DNA of 23,982 nt from JAXGPP01 sp964436865 (GTDB taxonomy: Bacteria > Planctomycetota > Planctomycetia > Pirellulales > Thermoguttaceae), in the NCBI GenBank assembly GCA_964436865.1, contig CAYTFK010000072.1, forward strand, positions 1 to 23,982, written 5' to 3'. A program made the translations under genes and the position numbers. Below are positions 14,241 to 21,013 of this stretch, piece after piece. The first letter of the stretch is position 1, and each line of letters opens with the position of its first letter. Below the pieces are notes generated by a model that saw nothing but the letters and a program-made list of their open reading frames with translations, searched no databases and was not told the DNA's origin.

Positions 14241-14816
14241 TTAAAGCTGGCCGGGAGCCGGAGGAGCCGGAGGCGTCTCGGTTTGCGCCGGAGCGGGAGG
14301 CTGTGCGGGCGGAGCCTGCGTCTGCGGCTGGGCTTCCGCGGGCGGGGCCGGAGGAGCCGGCGGAGCCTGTTGCCCGCTGGGCGAGGACTGGTAGGTGGCA
14401 GGCGGGGCTTCTTGGATCGGGGTGGGGCCTTGCATGGCCGGCCCTTGATCGGGATACCCTGCGCCGTGAGACACTTCGCCCGTTCCACAGCAGCTACCGC
14501 CGCCGGAGACTACCGCACCGCCGCAGGCGCCGGACGTGCAGGCGGATGACCAGCCGCTATCGCCGCAGCCCGACGACCAACCCGTGTCGCAGCAGCCCGA
14601 CAGCCGGCCACCACGGTGGTGTCCGAACCAGCCGCCGCTGTAACCGCTGCTGCCGCCGCAGGGATCGCAGCAGGTGTCGACGGCTGTGTAGCAGTTGTTC
14701 CAACCGCCGCCCCGGCGGTTGAAGAGGCCGCCCCGGCGTCCGAAGGCCGAGGCGGAGTCGGCCACCACGAGGGTGACGACCATGGCAACCGCCAGAAGGA
14801 TTCCCCATCGTTTCAT
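14241..14816 (-). CDS. Secreted Gly/Cys-rich, Pro-rich-tailed protein of unknown function
   Basis: 191 aa with a textbook signal peptide (MKRWGILLAVAMVVTLVVAD, cleavage likely after SASA at 24) and an AGGAGG site 8 nt before the ATG, the best ribosome site in the window. The mature protein has two low-complexity parts. Residues 25-115 are Gly/Ser/Trp-rich with 11 cysteines (42, 49, 50, 53, 75, 76, 84, 93, 98, 109, 110), several in CC pairs. Residues 120-191 are built of Pro/Ala/Gln runs (APPAPPAPPAEAQPQTQ). I recognise no enzyme domain. It could be a disulfide-linked cell-surface or envelope protein; similar Cys-rich secreted proteins occur in planctomycetes, which have proteinaceous walls. 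That role is inference only. Conservation of the Cys spacing, not the Pro tail, would be the part to compare. Confidence 0.7.
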   Translation of the reverse strand: MKRWGILLAVAMVVTLVVADSASAFGRRGGLFNRRGGGWNNCYTAVDTCCDPCGGSSGYSGGWFGHHRGGRLSGCCDTGWSSGCGDSGWSSACTSGACGGAVVSGGGSCCGTGEVSHGAGYPDQGPAMQGPTPIQEAPPATYQSSPSGQQAPPAPPAPPAEAQPQTQAPPAQPPAPAQTETPPAPPAPGQL

Positions 14817-15382
14817 CGCAACTTCCTCCTGTTGTGGGAGAACACGCTATCGGCCCGAAGACCGTTGCCCGGCTACGCTGCCGAGCGTGGCACGTTTCCA
14901 TCCCGTCTCGCAGGCATGTAACGATGCCAAGAAAGGCCTCAGCATCAAGGTCACTCTTCTGGCGAAATAGCGAAAGTCAAGCGGCGGCGAGGCGGCAACA
15001 CGGGGCGGCTCATCGTCTCTCCGCGATGGGCCGACGTGACGCGCTGTTGCAACTCGTCTGCAACACGGTGTTTATGAGCAACGAGGCGGGCGGGCCGGGA
15101 GTGCTTCGCCCCCCCGGAGCGATTCAGATCTATGGGCCGCAACGATCGCGTCGAAGCGGACACTCGGTCGGACACCCTGGCTTTTGCACGGTTTGTCGCG
15201 AAAGTCCTGACAGCATTCATCGCTATCGTACGTTGCCGAAGTTTCGCCATTTACGGCACAGCGGTTGCGGTATGTGCCAATCTGTCGCACACAGTTCTGC
15301 AACATGTTTCCAAGAAAAGGTTGCATAGCTGAAACGTGATGCGCAAATGCGCAAAAGACGAGATCTTGCGCCGTGCTCGGAG
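14817..15382. other. Gene-free stretch upstream of the Gly/Cys-rich protein gene
   Basis: 566 nt. Short frames exist on both strands (for example 15132-15332 + and 14951-15250 -) but have no family likeness. It should hold the promoter of the secreted protein gene (its ribosome site is at 14825-14830, minus). An 8-bp direct repeat TGCGCAAA occurs twice in tandem at 15340-15355, just beyond the stop of the lipoprotein gene. I see no RNA gene. Confidence 0.5.
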
Positions 15383-15736
15383 CTACCGCTGTGCGGCGGG
15401 CGGCTTGGCCGGCGCCGGTGTTTTGGGTAGCTCGACCGCCGGGGGCAGTTCGGCCTCGGGCGGCTCGATCTCGAGCACCAGCGGCAGGCCTAGATCGTCG
15501 CGCGGCACCTCTTCCATGCCCTTTGGGACGTATTCGGCCACCGGCGGCAGATCCTTCGGCGCCCGGGGAAGCCGGTCGAAAGCGCTTGACTCGCGATCTC
15601 CTGCATCGGCATGGCGGGAAGGTTGCGCATCGGCTTGGCGGGCCGGCTGTGGCCGGCCGGTATCGACAGCCGGCTCTTCCCCGCATCCGGCGAGGAGCAG
15701 CACAAAGAGGATTGGCAATCGGGCAAATCGCGGCAC
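15383..15736 (-). CDS. Small predicted lipoprotein
   Basis: 117 aa from GTG 15736, with GAGG 7 nt upstream (CCTC at 15744-15747 on + strand). The frame is open back to 15868, but that start would place a long non-signal segment before the hydrophobic core. With GTG 15736 the N-terminus is a compact type II signal (basic FAR, then LPILFVLLLAGC) with the lipobox LAGC and lipidated Cys18. The rest is low-complexity: Arg/Ala/Asp-rich, then Pro/Glu-rich (EIEPPEAELPPAVELPKTPA), ending in Pro/Ala. It is probably an extended, membrane-tethered linker-like protein. Function unknown. It is divergent from the transglutaminase-like gene at 15910, with about 170 nt between starts. Confidence 0.6.
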   Translation of the reverse strand: MPRFARLPILFVLLLAGCGEEPAVDTGRPQPARQADAQPSRHADAGDRESSAFDRLPRAPKDLPPVAEYVPKGMEEVPRDDLGLPLVLEIEPPEAELPPAVELPKTPAPAKPPAAQR

Positions 15737-15743
15737 CGCAGGG

Positions 15744-15747
15744 CCTC
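15744..15747 (-). promoter_or_regulatory. Ribosome binding site deciding the lipoprotein GTG start
   Basis: GAGG on the minus strand, 7 nt before GTG 15736. It favours this start over the upstream ATG at 15868 because it also gives a proper lipoprotein signal peptide. Confidence 0.4.
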
Positions 15748-15909
15748 GTGGTGAAAGAAACCCGTGTCCATTATTATCAACGGGTGTTGCCGTCAGGCCA
15801 GCCGCCTCGAATGCCAGGCGCCCGGAGGGCAAAGCGGGAAGCCGAGTGCGGAGTCCCACGGCGGACAAGGGGACGTTTTCGAAGCCGAATCGGGAAACCG
15901 GAGAACGCC

Positions 15910-17835
15910 ATGCGTGCGACCTTGGTAGCGATTTTGGTGCTCGTCTGCAGCAGGGTCACCCTCGGCGGAACCGGCGACGTTCAAACGAAGACGGACCATC
16001 CGTGGTATCCGGGTGAATTGTCGTGCTCTACATTCGCCCGGCTGTTCCACACGCAGGCCGAGGCATACCGGCGCGCGACCGGCCGCGATGTCCGGAGCGA
16101 TGAAGATCGGGCGATCGCATCGTGGTTCTGGCGCAATACCCATTACTACCACTGCACCGAAGGAGCCCGCGACCTGTGGGGCAAAGGGCCCGGCCAGGGC
16201 ATTGACGACGTGAACCGCGAGTACTGGAACGGCCTGTTTGCCGACGGCTTCAGCTTATGCTATGCCACGCACGCGCAGTGGCAGGGCGAGATGCAGGCCC
16301 TGTTCGGCCCCGGACGGGCGCGTTGTTGCGGTGTGCCGGGACATACCACGTTCGAAGTCTATCTCACCGGCGGGCCGTACGGCACAGGTCGGTGGGCCCT
16401 GCTGGATCACGATGTCTCGACGATCTATTCCACTCCCGACGGCGCGCGGCTGATGAGTCTTGTCGAGGTGTGTGAGAACCTCGAACAGTTATTGGGCCGG
16501 AAGGCGGAGCAGAATCGAGGCTGGCTTCCGGGCGGCCTGCATCCCAGCGATCCGCAGGCATACAAGAGTTTTCACACCGCAATGTACGCCTACGGGTACG
16601 CCGGCGCGCCGCCGATGGTCCATCTGCGCGCCGGCGAATCGATCCGCCGGTACCCTGCTCCGGGGCTGGAGGACGGCAGAACGTTCGTCTACTGGGGGAT
16701 CAACTATGGCGCGGGCGGAATCCCCGGCCCGCACCGCGACCGCACCTGGGTCAACCAGCCGGAGAAGATGTACCGCGCTCAGCGCGACGCCGGCAGCCGT
16801 CTGGGTCAGTGGTACGGCAACGCCGTTTACACATATCGGCCCGATTTCTCCAGCGGTTCGTACCGCGAGGCGGTTGTCGATGAATCGTCCGACCACGTGA
16901 CGCTGGAATTCAACACGCCCTATACCGTCGGCTGCACCCCGGCAAATCTAACGCCAGAGAAGCAGGTGAAGGCGATCTATGAACCGGGCGCCAAGAACGG
17001 CTTGGTGATTCTGGGCCGCGTGACCTGTCCGGTGCGGGTCTCGGTGGATCGCGGCAAGACGTGGAACTCTGCCGAGCGCGAGGCCGATCGCGTCGATCTG
17101 ACCGACTTCGTCAAAGGACGGCAGCAGTACTGGCTGCGGTTCGACGCACCGGCGAGGGACCTCGCGCGGAGCGGCATCACGATCCGCACGGTGTGCCAGG
17201 CGAGCCTGTCGGTCATTCCGCGGCTTAAGGCCGGGGTGAACCGGATCACGTATTCCGCGGGCGGGTCGGCGTGCCTCTCGGCCGGTCCCGAAATGGGCCT
17301 TGCGGAAGCCTGCGTTGTCGACGGGAAGATCGGCGGCGCCGGCGTGGTGACGCTCGAACTCAAAACGCCGCGGGGTGAACGGGCGGTTCATCTCTATGCC
17401 GCCCAGCGGCAGGCGTCGGGCAATCCTCCTCGTGAAGTGAGCTACAACATCGACTGCTCTCCGGATGGCGGCCGTACCTGGCAAGCGGTGGTCGACGAAA
17501 TGCCGGTCATTCGCCACGAGCCCGAACCGGACGACTGCTGGAGCCAGAGCCACGTGTGGGGAGACGCAGCGCTCGCCGGAAGCACCGACCGGGTACTCGT
17601 TCGCTTCGATCCGGCCGGGCGGACGCTTCAGCGGTGCGAGGCGCACCTGGTGTATCGGGTCGAGAATGCGAGCCCCGTAACCGTGACCTACGCCTGGAAG
17701 GATGCCGACAGATCGCTGCAAACCGCCAGCCATACGTATGCGGCCGGCGTGGCGGAAGACTCGTCATGGACGATCGACGCGGGGGCGAACCCGGAGATGC
17801 AATGGGTAGAATACGCTGCCGGACCTTCCGAGTAG
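15910..17835 (+). CDS. Secreted transglutaminase-like protein with Asp-box-like repeats
   Basis: 641 aa. The upstream open frame is not coding-like; ATG 15910 has GGAG 6 nt before it and gives a signal peptide (MRATLVAILVLVCSRVTLGG). Residues about 45-170 resemble a transglutaminase-like cysteine-protease fold: DGFSLCYATHAQW (Cys117), GVPGHTTFEVYL (His145), RWALLDHD (Asp166) in the family's Cys-His-Asp order, so an extracytoplasmic peptidase or amidase-like activity is possible. The later part is beta-rich and has two Asp-box-like turns, S-V-D-R-G-K-T-W (378-385) and S-P-D-G-G-R-T-W (517-524), as in sialidase/BNR-type folds. Many aromatic residues suggest carbohydrate or cell-wall contact. 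The exact family is not recognised. It stands alone on its strand, divergent from a lipoprotein gene and converging on addA. Confidence 0.72.
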   Translation: MRATLVAILVLVCSRVTLGGTGDVQTKTDHPWYPGELSCSTFARLFHTQAEAYRRATGRDVRSDEDRAIASWFWRNTHYYHCTEGARDLWGKGPGQGIDDVNREYWNGLFADGFSLCYATHAQWQGEMQALFGPGRARCCGVPGHTTFEVYLTGGPYGTGRWALLDHDVSTIYSTPDGARLMSLVEVCENLEQLLGRKAEQNRGWLPGGLHPSDPQAYKSFHTAMYAYGYAGAPPMVHLRAGESIRRYPAPGLEDGRTFVYWGINYGAGGIPGPHRDRTWVNQPEKMYRAQRDAGSRLGQWYGNAVYTYRPDFSSGSYREAVVDESSDHVTLEFNTPYTVGCTPANLTPEKQVKAIYEPGAKNGLVILGRVTCPVRVSVDRGKTWNSAEREADRVDLTDFVKGRQQYWLRFDAPARDLARSGITIRTVCQASLSVIPRLKAGVNRITYSAGGSACLSAGPEMGLAEACVVDGKIGGAGVVTLELKTPRGERAVHLYAAQRQASGNPPREVSYNIDCSPDGGRTWQAVVDEMPVIRHEPEPDDCWSQSHVWGDAALAGSTDRVLVRFDPAGRTLQRCEAHLVYRVENASPVTVTYAWKDADRSLQTASHTYAAGVAEDSSWTIDAGANPEMQWVEYAAGPSE

Positions 17836-17872
17836 CCGGCTGGCCGCTGGGGATCACCTCAGCCGACGGCGC

Positions 17873-20800
17873 TTACTGAACCGCCTGAACGGTTCCGATC
17901 TCGATAAAGGCGATTCGCGACGTGACGCGGTCGACGGGCAGGCGGAGGCTGGCCGCCGCAGCGCGGCGGTAGGCCTCGAGTTGGGGACGGTAGAGATCGA
18001 TTCGCGCCGCCACGGCCCGGGTATCGTTGGCCGGAAGGCGATCGCTCTTGAAGTCAATGACTTCGGCCGCCAGGGCCCGGCTGCCGTCGAGAGCCACCAC
18101 CAGCCGGTCGATCTGGCCATTCAGGATCGTGTCGCCGTCGCGGACGACAAACGGCCATTCGCGGCGGACTTCGTACCGTACCGGACCGCGTTTTGCCTTC
18201 AGCTTCCGCCACTGCTCGGCGCACGCCGACCGCTCGAACAAGCTCCGGATAGCGGGTTGTGCCAGCGCCGTCCGGAAGCAGCCGATCGTGGCGGCAATGT
18301 CCAGATCGGCCGTGGCCAGCCGGGCAGCAATCTCGCGGAGGACGCGGTCTTCGGGCACCCCGTCGTCCAGCCACTCGATCTCCTCGAACCAGGCATGCAA
18401 CAACGTACCGCGGTCGAGTGATTGCGACGGTTCGAGCCGTAGCCGGGAACTCAAGTGGACTCGCGGACCGCCCTCAAGACGTGAAGGTGTAGCGGTTTCG
18501 AGGTTCCGCGTCGCTCGCCGCGGTGGTGGGGCAAGCTTGATTTCCAAAGGCGTTGCGGCCGGCACGGCTTCGGCGGACGCCGCGGCCGACCGGCACCAGT
18601 CGCTGCGTCCGTGTTCGTACGCGGTTTCCTCTGGCTGGAGCGGTCGGCCCCCGGCAAGCGCGACGCGGAGCACGCCCGCGGCGGTGCCGGGCAGGCTCTT
18701 CTCGTTTGGCTTCGACGGCGCGACGATCATGTGCAGCGAGCGGATGGCCCGCGTGAGCGCGACATAGAGCACGCACAGCGATTCCTCGACGACCTGCCGC
18801 TCGTAGGACGAGAACATCGCCTCGAATTCCTTGGGCAGTGCAACGAGATCGTCCTTCGACACGTAGCGGCAGACGTGGGTGATCGGAGCTGCCGGGTTGG
18901 GACGCGAGACAACCATCTGCGGCGGCTGTCCGACGAGCCGATAATCCAGTTCCGGCAGGACGACGATATCGAATTGGAGACCCTTCGACTGGTGGAACGT
19001 CATCACGCGGACGTCGGCCGACGACGGGTCTTCGACTCGCTTCTGCATCACCAACCGCACGAAATCGTCGGTCCGCGTCGTGGCGGCGATCTCGTACCCG
19101 TAGGCCAGTTCCACCAACTGCAGCAGGCGGCTCAACTCGCGGGCGTCGCAACTGGGACACAGCGCCTTGGTCCAGGCGTAGAGCGTCGGGCCGTAGCCGT
19201 CGTCCATAAGCCGGCGCCGGACCTCGGCGGCCACGCGGACCGCTGCCGCGCCGTCAGTATAGTCGCCGAGGCCGACCGCTTCTCCCAGCGGCGTGTGCGC
19301 GACGTGGAAGCGGGCCGTCTCGTCGCCGGGATGATCGGCCAGCCGCAACAGCGAAAGCACGACCTGGACGGCCGGAGAGTCGGCCAGGGGGTTGCCCCCT
19401 TCCTCGCTGGCGGCGACCTGCTGCTTGCGGAGCCAGTAGATGAGCCGCGCGACGGTCTCGTTGCGGCGGACGAGCACGCCGATCGTGCGGCCGGGCGCTT
19501 CGCGGTGCAGCCGGGCGATCTCGCGGGCGGCAAACTCCTGGGTAACGATCCCCTGCGACTGGTCTGCGCCGGCCGCGGGGGCCGCCAGCAGCCGGCAGTA
19601 CCCGGGCATGTTCACGTGCGTCGTCGTGTGCGTCTCGAAGCGGCCCGCCCAGCGCCTGACCGCCTCCGGGTAGCGTTGCAGGGCAGTGTTGGCCGCAAGG
19701 TTCTCGAAGACGCGGTTCACCGTGTCGATCACGGTCTGCGACGATCGGTAGCTCTTGTTGAGCGGCTGGCGCTCGAGCGTGGGAAAATCGGTCTCCAGCG
19801 TGTCGAAAATCTCGGCGACGCCGCCGCGCCAACCGAAAATCGCCTGCTTAACGTCCCCCACGCAGAAGAACGAGCCGCGGCTGCCGGCGCAGAAGACCCG
19901 CTCGGCAAACAGCCGCAGCACGCGCCACTGCACCGGGTTGGTGTCCTGGAATTCGTCGAGCAACAGGTGCGACACGCAGCCGTCGAGCCGGTACTCGATC
20001 TCGTTCATGCGGTCGGCAAGCGCCGTGGCGCCGAGCAACCGGGTGACATCGGCGAAGCGCATCGCGTGCGCGTCGAGCTTGAGCCGGCGGTAGGCGGCGT
20101 CGAAACGCTCGAGCAGGTGGTGCGTCGCCTCGGTCTGATTGGCGACCTGGTCGACGATTGTCGCCTTGGCGTGACAGACGATCGGCCGATACGCCTCGAT
20201 CACCTCCGGCGAAATGGTCTTCCTATAATAGGTGTTTTCACCCTGAGCCACCGCCTTGCCGATGCCCTTGGAGAGGATCGCGCTCCACCTGGCGGCCCGC
20301 GCGTTGGCCACCGCGTCCTCGCGGCTCTTGGCGAAGTTCTTGTCTCCGGGCAGCGCGACCTGTTCCAGGGCGACGATTGCGGCTTCAAGTGCCTGCGGCT
20401 CGAGCTTCTTGTGCCGCGGGAGCGACCGCCAGGCCGGCGCGGGGGCCTCCAGGTAAATGTCGTACAGCGTTTCGATAAGCGACTCCAGTTGCCGGCACAC
20501 CGAAGTGGTCGCCTCTCCCTTGGTGAGCAGGTTCATCAGCCGCACCGCGTCGGCTGTCGACTGCTCGCTCAACAGGATGCGGATCGCCTCCGCCCGCAAT
20601 CGCTCGTCGACCAATTCGTCGACAATCTGCCAGCCGGGCGGCTGTCCCAGCTCAAGGCTGTAGCTGCGGGCGATCTGGATAAAGAAGCTGTCGAGCGTGC
20701 CGGTCCGCAGCCGATGCAGGCCGCGAAGCATCTCGGTGAGCAATTCGACGCACCGGCGGTGGTCGAAAGGCACACCGCCGAGTTGCTCGGCCAGCGCGGA

Positions 20801-21013
20801 CCGATGCTTTTCGTCGCACGCCGCCTCGGCCAGCCGCGCGAGCACGCGGTCGAGAATCTCGCCGGCGCCTTTCCGCGTGAACGTGGTGGCGAGGATTGCG
20901 TCGAGCGGCTCGCCAGCGGCCGCCAGACGCAGAAAACGGTTGCTCAATTGGAACGTCTTCCCCGTCCCGGCCGAGGCGCGGATGACCAGGTTTGCGGGCC
21001 GGGCGTCAGGCAT
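17873..21013 (-). CDS. addA: AddA-type UvrD/Rep-like helicase-nuclease
   Basis: 1046 aa. AddA is the motor and 3'-strand nuclease of the AddAB complex, which resects double-strand breaks for RecA. The open frame upstream to 21406 lies inside addB. ATG 21013 overlaps the addB stop by 8 nt (ATGCCTGA), so translation is coupled. Superfamily 1 motifs are all present: Walker A ASAGTGKT (13-20), Ia ATTFTRKGAGEI, II LLLDEFQDTNP (Asp353-Glu354), III VGDVKQAIFGWRGG, IV NKSYRSSQTV, V MTFHQSKGLQFDIVVLPELD, VI VLYVALTRA. The C-terminal RecB-like PD-(D/E)xK nuclease has GQIDRLV and EVIDFKSD (Asp987, Lys989). Shorter than the Bacillus protein (about 1230 aa). No recD or recC is nearby. Confidence 0.92.
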   Translation of the reverse strand: MPDARPANLVIRASAGTGKTFQLSNRFLRLAAAGEPLDAILATTFTRKGAGEILDRVLARLAEAACDEKHRSALAEQLGGVPFDHRRCVELLTEMLRGLHRLRTGTLDSFFIQIARSYSLELGQPPGWQIVDELVDERLRAEAIRILLSEQSTADAVRLMNLLTKGEATTSVCRQLESLIETLYDIYLEAPAPAWRSLPRHKKLEPQALEAAIVALEQVALPGDKNFAKSREDAVANARAARWSAILSKGIGKAVAQGENTYYRKTISPEVIEAYRPIVCHAKATIVDQVANQTEATHHLLERFDAAYRRLKLDAHAMRFADVTRLLGATALADRMNEIEYRLDGCVSHLLLDEFQDTNPVQWRVLRLFAERVFCAGSRGSFFCVGDVKQAIFGWRGGVAEIFDTLETDFPTLERQPLNKSYRSSQTVIDTVNRVFENLAANTALQRYPEAVRRWAGRFETHTTTHVNMPGYCRLLAAPAAGADQSQGIVTQEFAAREIARLHREAPGRTIGVLVRRNETVARLIYWLRKQQVAASEEGGNPLADSPAVQVVLSLLRLADHPGDETARFHVAHTPLGEAVGLGDYTDGAAAVRVAAEVRRRLMDDGYGPTLYAWTKALCPSCDARELSRLLQLVELAYGYEIAATTRTDDFVRLVMQKRVEDPSSADVRVMTFHQSKGLQFDIVVLPELDYRLVGQPPQMVVSRPNPAAPITHVCRYVSKDDLVALPKEFEAMFSSYERQVVEESLCVLYVALTRAIRSLHMIVAPSKPNEKSLPGTAAGVLRVALAGGRPLQPEETAYEHGRSDWCRSAAASAEAVPAATPLEIKLAPPPRRATRNLETATPSRLEGGPRVHLSSRLRLEPSQSLDRGTLLHAWFEEIEWLDDGVPEDRVLREIAARLATADLDIAATIGCFRTALAQPAIRSLFERSACAEQWRKLKAKRGPVRYEVRREWPFVVRDGDTILNGQIDRLVVALDGSRALAAEVIDFKSDRLPANDTRAVAARIDLYRPQLEAYRRAAAASLRLPVDRVTSRIAFIEIGTVQAVQ

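Noticed and set aside
15132..15332. 66-codon plus-strand frame with a hydrophobic middle
   Set aside because: No ribosome site, no family likeness and no supporting context; chance open frame in a gene-free stretch.
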